DNA of 64,000 bases from assembly GCF_000002985.6 (NCBI RefSeq), contig NC_003281.10:8866001-8930000 (forward strand). The letters run 5' to 3'. Under the pieces are notes generated by a model. The model was given only the letters and a program-made list of their open reading frames with translations, was not told the DNA's origin and ran no database searches. Of the stretch, positions 1 through 14,000 are shown piece after piece. The stretch's first letter is position 1. Each line of letters begins with the position of its first letter. Source of the stretch: Caenorhabditis elegans. Lineage: Eukaryota > Nematoda > Chromadorea > Rhabditida > Rhabditidae. The translations under genes were made by a program, and so were the position numbers.

Positions 1-1980
1 CCATTTATTCCTGATCTTCATATAGTCCATCGCCGTTCAACAACCTAGATGATCCTAGCTGACATAGAGGGTCGATTGTTTTTTGCGTTTTTTCTTCACC
101 ACACCACAAGTTTAATTTTTTCGTAGATAGTTTAATTACTGTAAATATTGAAATTTCCAGTGCTCGCCTTGCAGCTTGATCCGATTGCTGAAAATTGAAC
201 TACTATCCGTCCTCGTTCCGAGCTCAAATCTGTAGTCAATCTCATAATTTCCAGAAATGTTTCTGCAAGATGGTAAAGCTTTTCTCGATTGTTTTGGTAC
301 CGTTTTGGGGATAATTTGGACTTTTTCAAAATATGATACAATGAGGTTATTTTGCAGTTTAAAAAATCGAGTATTTTTTGCCAAGGTTCATGTCCAGTTG
401 ATCCCTGTAAGATCAATCAAGTCTCAACTCTAGGTTACCAAAAATCGGAGATAGGATGAAGAGCTAGGGTTTAAAATTTTCAGTTTTCAGGTTATATTTT
501 CCGTTTCTTACTGTTTACGTTTTGAATTAGTTATATTATAGTAATGGGATTTTCTGCAATAAAGTAGTATTTTTCAGTACCACACCGCACATAAGTTTAT
601 CAGATGCTAAAACTTGAACTTCCGACGCTAACTTTTACCAATGAATCGTGGAGATTTTCTGCGTATCTCGTTTTCTGACACATTAACAATATATAGGTTT
701 TGCTCGTAAGTTTACACGTGTAGATGGCATTTCCAAATATGAAGGTAAATACTACACACCCTTATAGAGGTGCCAATGGGTCGGGCGCGATCCATTTAGA
801 TCGGTTCGGCGGGTCCCAATGGGTCGCAGGTTGACCAGCGACCATTTCCCAAAAAGATTCTCAGCATGATTGGCTTATGGACCTCCCAGCGATCTGCCAT
901 CCAGCTAACATTTCATCGCATACTTTTTTCCAGTCCGTGTTAATCAACTGGATTTTTCATAATATATTCCAAACTAAATATGTCGTTAGTTTAAATTGAA
1001 AACGTCATTTTCAAAAAATACGACTCCACAGTCTACCAATGATTCATTCCACATATTTTGTTCTTCCCTGACTCATCAGCTTTCAATTTTCCAATCAACA
1101 ATCAGAAATAAAAACAAAAAAATCGTATAGTCGTGATGTCCTCCGATGACCTCGAGTTGGCAGCTGCAACTTTGTCCTCTGTGCTCCACATGTGTGTGCT
1201 CCTATCGGTCACGACAGCTGCAAACGCACTTTTTTGTCACTCTCCCCCACCACTCTTCTTACTTCTCATCTCGGAACAACTTAATATCTTTTCTGGTCAT
1301 TTTCAATACTTACCTCAACAATACATCCATGGCTCATAACTATCTGAATGGCATCGGAGTACAAAGCTACCAATTTGTTGGATGTAGCTTTGAACGTCCG
1401 AGAACATCCAAACAGTCAATGGAGAATTGCCATTTTCTTGAAAATATTAAAAAGTAGAAATAAAGAAGACTGAATACTGGGGAGTGGGTTAACTGACAAA
1501 AGAGACTGCCTTCTTTTCTTCTCTCCTGCACACTATAAACCGTGTGATTGGGTGACTAATGTGATAGTTGGTGGAGACGGAGGAAAAGAGAGACGAACTA
1601 TATTGGGACGAAAAGAGAAAGAGGAGGTGGGGCGAATGCCCGTGTCTCTTTCAAGCGGCGACCATCTTTGACGTCACTTTTGATTGGTTACATATCTGAA
1701 TCTAAACAATTTGTGAAAGGAAAATGCGCCGAAAAATCAATAATTATTGACATATATAGCATTTATAGTACTGTTAAAGTTCAAAAATCAGAACGTCGAA
1801 AATCTAATGGAGAAAAGTTTTGAGTTAACGAGGTGACAGAAAGTTGTGTGAAAATGACAAATATCTCTTTTCTCATACTTTGTTGAACACAGTTGTGCGG
1901 AAAAAGCTCTTACACTAAAAATCACTATTGAAATAAAATATTGGTTGTAGTTCTCCAAGTTTACTTTATAATCTCGGCAT

Positions 1981-2215
1981 TTGGCGCCAGCTTCTTGCCT
2001 AAGTTAAAGCGAACTCCTGCCGAAAGTAGCTCAAGGCTTTCTTGTAAACACGGGTAAAAGGTCAGCAAGAGTTGGATCAAACTTGGGCTAAACATCAAGT
2101 TGTGCCAAAGTTTAGCCCAAGTTAAGAACGAGACCAAGAGAGGTCACTGTGTGGCCATAGTTCGGTCGGACATGGGTCAGACTTGGGAGCAACCGAAACT
2201 AAATCTTGTCAAAGG
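1981..2215. repeat. Degenerate dispersed repeat, copy 1
   Basis: The segment is built from recurring words such as AACTTGGGC, AGTTGGATCAA and GCCCAAGTT in both orientations. The same words recur at 14050-14230. I infer one old dispersed family; the family name is not known to me. Confidence 0.4.
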
Positions 2216-2887
2216 TAATATCATAATAAGTTTTTTGAAAATTTCTGAATAATCTACTAACGTAAGAGATGAGACTAATCGTTAATAAACTTCAAAATTC
2301 TAAAATTATAAAAGTTTTACGGTGATAGGGAAATTATCAATGATCGGAATACAAATGCCAAACTAACTTTTCGAAAAGTCGAATAAACATTGTGAAAATT
2401 GAAAAATGTCAGAGATGGGGTGATTCTAATGATAAGAGAAACAAGAAAAAAGACGAACACAACTGTGAAGTACGACGATCTCTTCATTTTATATCAGTCT
2501 TGGGAGGCTTGATAAGAGTGAAACTGATCACGAGGCGTAATGTTGCGAAATTAATATTTTGAAGTCTTGTTTTGAGAAAATGTGTCTACTGAACAGAAAA
2601 AGATCAAGGATCTATTTGTTCCCGTCTTGGAAAATGGAGTTGCGGATTTACGTCTGTGGGCATGTTGTTTAAAACCGTTTTCATAAAATTTTAAAATGCT
2701 ATAAATTCTCAAGTTTTTTCATTGCGTTTCAGTTGAAAATTCTAGGATAACAACGAATTTGCTGAAATACTTGTTTTGTTCGAAAGTCCATGTTGAGAAA
2801 GGTAGATTTTTTAACCAAAATAAATCACAAAAGTTTCGGCTGATTTCTGAAATTTAATTTTTTTCAGAAAACTTCCAAACTATAATT

Positions 2888-3096
2888 CTCAGTCAAGAGC
2901 GAGTCACGGCAACTCGGTCCAAAACCATTTCTAATTAGTAAACTCTCAAAAACCACAACTAAATAGCTTAAAACCATTGTAAATTAGCTTTTTTTGCTAA
3001 TTAGCAATGATTTTAAGCTAATTAGTTGTGGTTTTTGAGAGTTTACTAATTAGAAATGGTTTTGGACCGAGTTGCCGTGATTCGCTCTTGACTGAG
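2888..3096. repeat. 209-bp near-perfect palindrome (MITE-like)
   Basis: The left arm begins CTCAGTCAAGAGCGAGTCAC and the right arm ends with its reverse complement with one mismatch near the tip. The arms continue inward through the AACTCTCAAAAACCACAACT block almost to the centre near 2990, leaving only a short loop. This is typical of a foldback or MITE element in Caenorhabditis. No coding capacity. Confidence 0.85.
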
Positions 3097-4181
3097 TTCT
3101 CAAAAAACATCAGAAAAAAAGTTGTCTACCTGATACTACCACCATGTGATATGATACATGTGCTCAGAGCATTAAAAAACCCCGCTTACTATAACATCCC
3201 TGAAAGCTCAAAGCTCAGTTCTGAAACTTTGCAGCTTAAAATTCAAATTTAGCCATTCTTCAAAAAGTAATTTTAAATTAAACAAGTTTGGATTAAAATT
3301 TCGGTGGCACCTTAGTTACTCTCAATTCTAGAAAAGGGAGCAGAGAGGAAAATAAGGATTTAAGCCTAAGCATAAACTAATGAATTTTAGCTTACTCATT
3401 TTTGTAACTCAACGTTCTTTTCCTTCTATTTTTCTAATGTTATGTCTGTTTGTCTCTCATGTTCCACTCTCAGAAGAGAAAACTGTGCAAAACAGAAACA
3501 TGTTTTTTTGTTTCATTTTCCGTCGGAGTCTTATCATCTTCGTAAGGCCTTTGCACCCTCAAACCGACACTAGTTGGTACGAGGGGACACCTCTCGGGAG
3601 AGAGAAAAAAAATGATCGGAGTGAGAAAAAAGAAAGAATTGGAAGGTGATGATGATGCACAATGTTCCCACACATTAAATCGAACGATTGGGGTTCTATC
3701 AATATCTTTCCTCGATGTTTTCATATTGACCTGAAAAATGTACTAAATCGGCAGACGACCTCCAGGGGCAACAGTTAGATTTTTTTTTCGGCAATTCGGC
3801 AGTTGCCGAATTTCCAAAAATTCGTATTGCCGCCCACCTGCGTACTTACCTACCTGCTTGCCGAATTATGTTTATAATGGAGAATTAACTGAATTCGCAG
3901 GTAGTAGAAAAGAATACTTCAAATATGCAAGTATCAGTGCGGAAAAATGCATTAATAAAGTGGGAATCGCAAAAATGTTCTATCCGAATTTTGTCTCATT
4001 CGGACCATCTTAAAACCACCAAGAGTGGCTGAACTTCAAATTCTCGCGCAAATGACTGCTGAAATTTGCCAGTAGATAAAATTTTTGTAAAACAAATTCT
4101 CTCGTTCTCATTTATTCATTAGTAATATTCAAACATAACTGGATGATTATTCGAAAAAATGTAAAAAATAAGAAGAGGAGT

Positions 4182-7100
4182 TTAAACAGATGAAGAAATT
4201 GCACGATTGAGTACATTGAGATTGGCGAGCAATTGAGAGTAAGAGGTCGAGATTAAACTTGGCTTACGAGAAGGTGTCGAAATATTGGCTGACATTGCAG
4301 AAGCATCAAGTTTTGATACAAACGAGATCAGTGATGAAAACACCTGAAATTTCACATTCATTCTTAAGATAAATATTTGTCGTATTTTAAACCAATTTTA
4401 CCGGATTGCCGAGAACATAGTTCTACAAATTTTAAAGATTTTAGATCGAATACATGCATTTGCAAGGACAGATTTATCATACTTTTCAAAATAAAAATGC
4501 CTCAAAACTCGAAATATTAGGTATTTTGGTAAGAAAATATTTTCTGAAAGACTGAAATGACGGTTAATGTCAAGACTGAACTTTTAAATTTTCGAAAAAT
4601 AGTTAATATGCAAATTGCCTGAATTTCCAATAATCGAGCATTTTGGCAATTTTGGATTGCTGAAAAATATAAACAAAAAAAATTATTGAAACGTCTCGTT
4701 ATAGAATTCGATATTTTATGGCATTTTGAGTCTGAAACGGCATATTTTTTGTTGATATTTTACTCTTCTTTTGAACACGACAAAATTTGCAGATTTTCAA
4801 CAATTTTTTGGCAAATTGCCAAATTTTCAAAATATTTGAACTTTTTTACAACGTCCAAATATGATTAATTTATAAGTAATTATTATCAAAATATATAAAC
4901 TGTCATGTGAAACGTGGCTTATTTTTTATTTTGTTTTTTATTTAAGCTCCTCCCATTTTTTTAAATGAACTAATAAATGAAAATTTCAACGAAAGGTCAG
5001 GAATGGGATGAGCTTAAATAAAAAACACAATAAAAAATAAGCCACGTTTCATATGACAGTTTATATACTTTGATAATAAAACTAAAATTTTGTAGAAATT
5101 TGCCACTTTTTGATCATTATTAAAAAATTACAACAGAACGATTTTTAAACAGTTTAACACTAACCTGTGGAAGCTCATTACCAAGAAGTTCAGCATTATA
5201 GACCAAACTACTGGACTTTAATTGATGAATAGATAAAGACAATGTATGTGATGCAGCAACAATTTCAGACAGAAGAGTCCGCACTGTGGGGCATGATTCT
5301 GAGTAGTGGGGAAGTCTGAAAATTTGTAAAATTTCAATTGGAAAACTCTGAACTGACTTTATTCAACATAATTTGATTACTGAAAATGTGGAATTTTTAA
5401 TTGTTTCAAATGTTTTATTTTTGTCCCATAAAACAGAAAATTTAGCTGCCGAGGAGTAGGTTCAGCCAAGTTATGACGTTTGGAAACAGTCTATTTTCAC
5501 ATATTTTCAAAAATTTTGAAAACTCATTCATTTCTGAAATTTTTTTTCCAAATACCAAACAGTATATTTTGTTGTAGATCAAATAAGAAAGGTTTTGTAT
5601 AACACTTCTATCACAAAATCACAATGCCATGTTAAATTCAGGAAAGCATGTTTCAACTTTGCTTTTTAATAACCAAATATAACTGTAAAAAATTGAATGT
5701 TTTTAAATTCTTTAATTCTCATTATAGTTCCGTTAGTGATAGTCAGTAGCCAGTGATAGGCCTTTGCAAAACTTTCAAAAAAAGGATATCATTAGAGAAT
5801 CTATCAAAAGACGATGCTCTTTGTTCTCTCATTCATTCCCTATAACCTCCGTGTGCATTAGTAATCGTTTGTGCACTTTCCGCCTCATTCATTCTTTACG
5901 CCTCAACCGGCTCAGGCGCTCGCTCAATTCGAAGATTGAGCTCTTAGAAATCGAGAGCACAGCTTCTGCTCTCTAGTATATTTTTCTGGAAAAAAACGAA
6001 GACGGAAAAGTTGTCGTTTTTCTCTCTTCCGTTCGTCTCCTTAAACGACATCGTATAGCTCTGAACAAGGAGTGAAAAAGAAGAGAATAGGGTGTGCTGC
6101 TCGGTGCTTGTGTCCCAGAGGTTCGTGTCATTCAGAAGCACTTCATGTGAAGAAAACCGAGTCGTTCAGCATTCAAAATGACCGTGTGTGCCGTTTGTCT
6201 ATAGAAATAAAAAGACAGAATGGAAAAACGACAGGTGTCTCCTAACGATTCGTCGATTTATGCACATACTCACATTTACTGAATGACAAATTAGCATCAA
6301 GCGAAAAAGTGTTCGGACTATTTTGAATATCATATATTGGTTTGAATTCTTAACGATATCAGTTTACTACATAGACGTTTGAGAATTTTCGATATATCTT
6401 GCACACATGGGTCTCGCCACGCGGTTATTTAGTTGTCAATTTTTCACAAGTTGATTGAAAAATTGCTGACATTATTTTTCAAATAACGGCCCAGAAATTG
6501 GCACGGGGTACCGTCACTCCTTTGTCCGCGTGGCGAGACCCAAGATATTACAAAAATTCCTATCGTTAGACGTCTTTGAAATACAGTGAGATCATATATA
6601 CTGGAGAAAACTGGTGCAAAATCACACGTAAAAAGTGTCGAAGACCTTTCTTTTCTGAAATAAGTAGACGCAATTTAGCTATTCAGTCATCAACAGCTGT
6701 TTCTGTACGTTGAATCAGCGACTAGTTTGTTCTCTGTTTTACTGATTTTTGAACATCCTTACTCGGGAGTAGTTCGAACTCCGAGTGACCCAAACCTATT
6801 TCATTTAAAAGCTGAGATTTTATTGAATGGGTCTCGCCACGATCTCAGCCATAGGAAACATTTAGCACTTAGTGTTATGCATAAAACTGATCCAAAATTA
6901 GACTGCGCTCTTTATCTGAATGTGATTGTCTTGAAAAATACAGTAAGCTAGAAATTTCCATTCGTTCAAATTTCAGAACACTCATGAAATTCCACTTAAA
7001 AAACATCCCATTGTTTATTAATTATGCTCCCTTGATCTCCATAATCTTTGAAAATGGCCATCTGTGACAACATCTCAAGGGATCACTTAATTCCCATCAG

Positions 7101-10100
7101 GATCTCTCCCGCATAATACACAAATTATTCTTTTATGCTAAAACAAAACGACAGACGGGCTCTTTCTACATCTTGACAACAGTCTGCCCCCCGCGCTCAT
7201 TAGGTACACTTAGCACGGCGGTGCCACGTTGGGGAGGGCCAAGTGGCTAGATTCAGCGGCGGTAGGGTTGCTCAATGAGCCCAATCACGTCTTCTTCTTT
7301 TTTGCTTTGTGGGTGTCGTCGTCGTCCTCATCGTCTTCGTCTTCTCCCAAAAGCCATCCACACACACACATACACATCGATCGACGTTGTCCAAGAAAAC
7401 GGGGAAGCAATTCCCTCGACGTCGCCCCTTGCCCAAGCACCCCCGACAGACACAACTTTTTTTGGACCCTTTCTTCTTTTCTTTTTCTTGTCTTGTAGTA
7501 GCACTATGGGTCGTGTCGCCGAGCTTCAAACCCCCTTGTAAGGAAAGGTTGATCGCCTTACGACGAGGTTGAAACTGAGAATTTGGATTGGTCCAAGCAA
7601 GTTTAGTTGATAGATCAATTACATCGTCTTTGTAGTGAATACAAAAAGTGTCAAATAGTTTTATAAAAACATTTTTAACAAATTCCTTCTAGGCTAATTT
7701 TGAGTCAATTTTGAGCGTAAAAGTAACAAGAAATATAGACAAAAATATATACTCTTTAAACGTTTTTTTTTCCAGTTTGAAAGTTCATATTATAATAAGG
7801 TATACCTCTTAAGACTTCAACTAAACCTTGTCATTGTCTGAATTCAAGTCTAAAAACTAGATTTTCACAAAAATTATCGTTCTCTCAAACTACCGAACGA
7901 CATCAATCTTACCGCTTTGGACTAAATTGAAGGTCAGTCAATAATGTTACAAGCCGCGACACAAACATAAAATAAAAGAAAACCTGTGGCATCCAATTCA
8001 AGGGGCATTCAAACAACATATCAACACGCAAAAGTGTGAGTTGTCGGTTGATATCGTCGTTGAAAGCCGCTCGAAATGGCGCCCGTTTTGTTAGAAATGG
8101 AAAGCTAATTTAAAAAGGAGAATAAAAGGGTCAGGGAAGATGGAGGGTGACCGGGACCCGAATACGGAGAGAATGGTGCCACTGGTGGAAAAGAAGGACG
8201 ACGGGGGCCAGGGAGGAAAAAGGGCGGAGACTAAGGGAAGAGGAGGGAAACATAAAACATACACTCACAGCTACACTCACTACAACGCTCACTCTACACT
8301 CACAGTCGTCAAAGTCTCTCGATTCTCAATACTATCTCATGTGTCCCTCCAACACTCAATCGTCGTCTCCGCAAGGCGATGGTGATGGCGTCGTGGGTGC
8401 CCTGGCATGGAGATTGTGTGTGTGTGTGTGTGAGAGAGAGAGAGTGTCCCAGACATTAGAGATTCTTGCAACGAGCGGTCCGTAGGGGAGGGAGAAGACG
8501 GGCGGTGCCCTTCCACCAGAGCAGCAGATGGGCCGTTGGGAAGGAAAAGAAGGATGGGGGAGAAAGAGAGTGCTGTTGGCTTCGACGGCTGGCCAAATGG
8601 GAAACGATCAATCATTTCCGGACGAAAAACGGGAAGAAGTAGTAGTTGGAATTGAGCTTTTTTGGCAATGAATGGAAAATGGAAGGAGTTGAAATTTCGT
8701 TGTATTTTCGTGATTTTCAATTCCTACCTCGGTTGAAAAAAATAATTAAAACAACTTTTTAAAATTTAAATTCAGTCAAATTTCAGAACCATTCCAAAAA
8801 ATCCATTTTGGAAATTATACGACGACCAGATTTTGGATTTTACAATTAGATTACCGGTACCATTCAAATATTTGTGGTATGGATTCAAATTCCCGATTCT
8901 TACTAGATGAGTCATTTACGGTACTGTTTATCTTAAATTGAGGTAATCACCTTCCCACCGAAGCTACGAAAAAATAATTTTAAGTTTGGGTTTAAATGAT
9001 GTCTCCGATTGGAATAACAAATTTCAGAATGTCCCTTTTTGAATTTTTACAGTTACATAAATATAGTGCATTTCCAGCCATCTTGTTTTATTTCCAGTAT
9101 ATGAAAAAGTTTGCCTACTAAAGTTCAATAGGCTGAATCTTCGAAACTAGTGTTCAAACTTTTCCAAGTGCTACTGCCAACGAGTTTCAACTACATCATT
9201 CACCTCATACACTTTTTCTTCTATAATAGATATTTTATTCAACCTCATGAAATTACCCAAGTAAATACCCAGATAGCATGGCATTGTTAAACACAATGAG
9301 AAAAAAGTGAAAGGTGTTAGATTTGAATGTAAATGACGATATTAACATCTAAACAGACTCACTGATTCAACTGACGAGCGGATACTTGAATATGATGAAT
9401 TGCATCAATTGCATTATTTTTCTCAGTTGCAACATCTTCTGGATTTGACATTGATTCGCAAGGTTTTATTGATGTTGTCTTGTTTTCAATGGATCGCAGC
9501 CTGGAATTGAAACCAAAAGTGTTTATTTGAAGAGAGAAAAAAGCTTTCAACATTGACATATTTGGACTAAAAATTACTTTTGGAAGAATGTACATAACTT
9601 TCTTGTCGTACAGTTCTAAATAGGCAGTTTATAGTAAAGACCAGCTGGTTCTAAAATTAAATTTATTTTGACCATGTACGGCTGTACGGCAATCGACAAT
9701 TTGGTTGCCGAACATTTTGACAGTTCGGCAACCATTAAGGGAAAGCTTTTGTTTGGAAAAACGCATTTAGAATACTATAAATTAAAAAATAGTTTTCACG
9801 AAAAGTTCAAAAAACTGTATTTCCTCTATTAGTGCAGCCCACTTCTTTTTTAAGAGGTTATATCTCGGTTCATTTGAAAAGTTAATAAATGTTTTGCCAC
9901 TTGACAACTTTTGTATAGAAAAAAGGACAACTAAGATATAGACTGACAGAATTGAACAATGGGATGCAACACTATTAGAGGAAATACGGTAGAAGTATAT
10001 ACAGAATTAAAATCAAAAACGATTTTTTTGACAGTTGCCGAAATTTTAAAATTGCCCTGCTGGTTTATCCAAAATACCTGGAAATAGCCATTTGCACATC

Positions 10101-11025
10101 CATTTCTTCTTCGATTCTTGGCGTTAGTCGCCTTGATGGGGAGTCAAGTATGTCAGTTGACAGAACGGAACGGCGACGAGTTGAAAAAGAATTCAGAAGT
10201 GATCCCTGGGATACTGATGGTTTCCACGAAGGTGTCTCAATATCTCTAAAAACAGGTAGTTTAGTCGAAAATAACAGTACTAACTTAAAACTTTACTATG
10301 CAAAAACGTAACTGCGGACTAACTAACTTACTAAACTAGCTAAACTGCATATCTTCAAACTGGTGTATCTTAAAAAAATAAACGTCTAACAAACAAAAGT
10401 TCAACTAACAGTTTTTACACTCACATTTAACATAAAATTGAAAAGACTTGTTTTCTATGAAAATTGGCAAAATGCTTTTAGAACACATAAGTTAACACTT
10501 TTCTAACTTTAGTGATTTTCTAGTTATATTTTTTGAACATAACTTTTTTTAAAATCTCTGTAACTTTTCGGTAAACATTTTTTAATGCCGTGAGCCTCAC
10601 AAATAATCAAACTAAAAACTTCTGATTTTGAGAAGTTCTATGAAAGATAGTTTGAATACTGGGTAAATTTAGTTGTAGATCTTTTTAGAAGGAAACATTT
10701 AAAACCATTGGAAATTTAAAGCCATGGATGATTAATCATTAAAAACTCACGTAAGTTTCTGCTGTGGCGCCAATCCTGTAAAGTCCGCTAGACTCATCCT
10801 TCTGACTTGAACTTGTAAACTTTCTGGATCTGATGGAGAGTCCTGAAAATTTCCAAAATTCATAGTTAGTCTGGGTTGAACCTCAAAACTATGTTTGATC
10901 TTTAGAAAGCTACAACCGGGTCTCTAATTCAAACTGGAACCATGTAAATTATATACCTGATCACATATTGAATTGGAACGTCTCCAAAAATCCTCAATAT
11001 CCTTCCGATTCAAACTTGAGTTCAT
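4182..11025 (-). CDS. Unrecognised Ser-rich 259-aa protein, six exons
   Basis: Six minus-strand exons join in phase with GT-AG introns: 11025-10957, 10842-10751, 10245-10078, 9500-9363, 5315-5165, 4343-4182 (stop at 4184-4182). The product is 259 aa and starts MNSSLNRKDIEDFWRRSN. It is rich in Ser, Arg and Pro up to about residue 110, including RRRSVLSTD and DSPSRRLTP, which look like phosphorylation-prone loops. The second half is more helical (AIDAIHHIQ, LLSEIVAASHTLSLSI, YSQLLANLNVLNRAI). No signal peptide, membrane segment or catalytic motif is visible. I do not recognise the family. Phase continuity across five junctions makes the gene credible. The fourth intron is about 4 kb and holds inverted repeats and a low-complexity island. 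The start was chosen as the first ATG in exon 1, with a CT-rich promoter-like stretch directly upstream. Confidence 0.8.
4880..5079. repeat. 200-bp inverted repeat in an intron
   Basis: The left arm, TTATTATCAAA followed by ATAAACTGTCATGTGAAACG, is mirrored by the right arm ending near 5079. Both arms contain AACGTGGCTTATTTTTTATT and its complement. The central part includes GAGCTTAAATAAAAAACAC against its partner. It is a MITE-like foldback between exons 5 and 6 of the 259-aa gene. Confidence 0.8.
6409..6541. repeat. Inverted repeat with GGGTCTCGCCACGCGG ends
   Basis: GGGTCTCGCCACGCGG at 6409 is matched by CCGCGTGGCGAGACCC ending at 6541, and the body contains GGGGTACCGTCAC. It belongs to the same broad family as the GTCTCGACACGAC repeats found repeatedly to the right. 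A lone GGGTCTCGCCACG also occurs near 6829. It sits in the 4-kb intron of the 259-aa gene. Confidence 0.75.
7190..8690. promoter_or_regulatory. Low-complexity, GC-richer island in large intron
   Basis: This 1.5-kb stretch is much richer in G/C and simple sequence than its surroundings: CA repeats near 7360-7380, ACTCAC-type repeats at 8260-8310, and a GT run followed by a GA run at 8412-8445. Short overlapping open frames on both strands are a composition effect. Its place in a long intron suggests an internal promoter or enhancer of the 259-aa gene. I found no alternative first exon that joins exon 5 in phase. Confidence 0.3.
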
Positions 11026-14000
11026 GGTGATGAAGTAGAAAAAAGGCAGGAGAAGATGACAAAGAAGATGATACTCTTTTACTCTCTGTTTTCTTTATAT
11101 CTCTCTTTATCTTCGTCTATCTTATATTCTGAAATTCGATAGAATAAGAAGGAAGGAAAACAATTGAATATAGACGGCAAAGGAAGGAAGACGTGTCAGA
11201 TGAAAAAAGAAGAAAACTTTCGAGCAAAAAGTATATACTAAGTTCACTGCAAAAGAATTTGTAATTTAATTTTGAGAAGAAATTAGATAAACGGAGGAAG
11301 AATTAGGAATGTCGAATAAAAATTGCCTGTAATTTCAGTAATAACTTTTATTGAAAAAGTTTCAACTTAAGTTGCAAATATTTATTTCTAAAGTCATAAA
11401 AGTTTGCGGAAAAGAAGAGAATCGAAAAATGCTCTCTGGCAGCTGAAGCAGGTGTTAAAATATTCAATTGGTTGACTAAACGATGAATTTTTCTGGGCAT
11501 ACAAACATTTACTTTGTTGCCTTCAAAAAGTAACTGAAAACTTTGAATAAGCAACAACCTTATTTCAGACATAAATTTTTAAAAAACTGTTTAAAAAATT
11601 ATAAAATAAAATGTTTTTTTGATGATTTTTCAATTAAACACATTTCAATCAAATTTTGAGAAAACTTTTTAATCTAAAAATATATTTTGCTGAAACTCCC
11701 AATTGACCTATCTGGACAATGCCGGAACATTTGAAAAATTATGTTTCAGGTCTTCAAAGAAAATTAAGAAAACTTAATACATTTTACTGAAAAAAAAACA
11801 AAAGCGAAAATAGGAAATTAATTTGCAGCGGAACTAAAATGGTTGAGTCATTTGAAACTATCTTGCAAAATTGGAAAAAATCAATTTGAAAGTTTAGAAA
11901 TATTTATAAATTCATTACAGTTCCATTCGGTCAAAAAATTTTCACAAAGCAAAATCTCCTCCCCAATCATCTCGTAATGATGAATAGAACCTTTAATCTG
12001 TCTATAGCCAGTGTAAACACCAAATGCCTATTTTTGGACTATGTTTCTATTTTTATTTTTGTTTTTTATTCGCAGATTTTTGATTTTCGAGTTCATTTTT
12101 CTCTCGTCTTCAGATCTTTAAGACAATAATAAATGACTGGAGATTAGTTGAGAAGTCTTGTTAGAAAAAAGAAAAAGAAGAGGGAAATGCATTTTTGGGT
12201 AAACCTTACCAAATGTGAACTCTTCTCATTTCCTGTTGTTCACCTAGCTTTTTTGGGAGTTTTTTCTCTCTTCATGCTTATTTTCTGTTTTTCAGTTAAA
12301 AATTGGTTGGGCACAATAGCTTTCCGAGTTTTTTGCTCGTTTTTGGCAAAACTGTTATGTGGCTTTTTGCTATTATGAATGGGAAAATTGAAAAAAGTTG
12401 ACGTCTGAAATTGAAAATAAAAAACTGCGACGAACAAGAATATGAAAAGATGGAACATTAAACAATAACAAGAAAACTGGAAAAAGTTAGGATTATGCTC
12501 CGGCTCAAACGTATAATCAGACAAAAAGAAGAAATCGAAATGAGCAAAATAACAGAGTAAATTTTTATACTTATTCAGACCATATGAACAAGTTACTGCA
12601 TCCCACATGCTAGAGGGTAGGTGCTGTAGAACTCGTGGAAAATATTTATTTTTAACTATACAAAATTTGAGAAGTTTGGCGACAAAAAACTGGTAAATTT
12701 TTAAATATTGTTATATGTACGATAACTCCACAAACTGCTAGATGGGTCAGAAATTTCAGTCAAAATTTTGCCAAAATGCCAAATTTTTTGTTGGTCAACT
12801 TCCAAAATTTTGATATGTGAAAACTAAATTTATTTCAAAATTTTCAGAATTAATTTGTCAACTCATAGTCAATTGAGTAATTATGTTATTCGCTATTTGT
12901 TTCTTTTATTTAAAAGAACAAAAACTGAAAAAGTTTTTCAACGAAAAGAACAAAAACGTCTAGTAACCAAACTTCATAAACAAAGATTATAGGATTACTC
13001 AAGAACGAAAAATGACGAAAAGTTTCTAACTGATATCTATAAAGTGAATGTATGAAACTTTTATAAGTTCCGCTATAAAAAAATTCCAAAAAAGAAAGGA
13101 ATCACGTTCGAATCAACAAAAAATGACGTTTTTATCAACAATACTTTTGAACGATTGGGGGCAAAATGAGAAGAATGCTGACAGTTCCGAGCAAAAAAAG
13201 ATAAGGAGGGGCTCGTGATGTGATTATAATTTTGAAATTTTGGGAACTGCAAATCAAAAGTGTATCATTTTACCTTTCCCCTTCAAAAGTCATTTATGAT
13301 TAAAAAAATTTTCCACAGGTGAGCAAAGAGAAACCATGTTTTTCTTCTTTCGGATTTTTCGATTTTTAACAAAAGAAAATAATAAAAGTCTAAGAAAAAT
13401 ACCTCAAATGAGTCAAAATGACATTTTCTCTGTGAAAATCTGTCAATAACACACCTGAAATGTACTCAAAGTAAAAGTTTTCCAATCGAGTTTTATTAGG
13501 TGCGAGCACAATTTAATCAGCTGACATAACACTCCATGTTGTTGAAAAACTTTAAACGAGAAATTGGAAAATACGGAAAATGACTCATTCAAGTTCTAGA
13601 AAAGTTAGAAAATTAATGAGTAGGAGGAGGAAAAACAGAATCTAAGAAACGCGAGGAAATTGACACTGATGTCAAGAGAGAAAAGTTTGGAAAGGAATAT
13701 GAGACGATTAACATTTATAGTTACTATTTTAAGAGAATATATCGACAGTGTAGTGCAGAATAAATGACGTTTCAGATCATTTTACCGAAGTCTTGCAAAG
13801 GTATATCTGAAAGTACAAGAATTAACAAGAAACTACATTCAGCCGTTACGAATTTGAAATATTGGGACTGTGAGGTTACTAGAAAAGAGTGCGACATCGG
13901 GCGAGAAGCGGGCGACCACATACCTTCCCGCAAGCCTACCCATACCTACGCGGCTGCCTATATACGCCCAGACTTTAGATTTTTGATTATTTTCTAAACG

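Larger units (their letters stand above)
1..4181. other. Non-coding left flank, no convincing gene
   Basis: No spliced or long open gene could be assembled on either strand. The short open frames show no protein-like composition and lack credible splice partners. The stretch 1470-1690 is purine/pyrimidine skewed and contains a perfect TGACGTCA octamer at 1669-1676 followed by an inverted CCAAT (ATTGG), so it may be a promoter or enhancer. 1981-2215 resembles a degenerate dispersed repeat also seen at 14050-14230. A long palindrome lies at 2888-3096. Confidence 0.6.

Noticed and set aside
132-416. Minus-strand open frame with a TTACAG-like acceptor at the left edge
   Set aside because: The stretch reads somewhat like protein, but both ends lack convincing splice partners within the window, and no family is recognised.
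7229-8485. Cluster of overlapping open frames on both strands
   Set aside because: They arise from CT/GT/GA simple repeats lacking stop codons; no splice sites or protein-like sequence support them.
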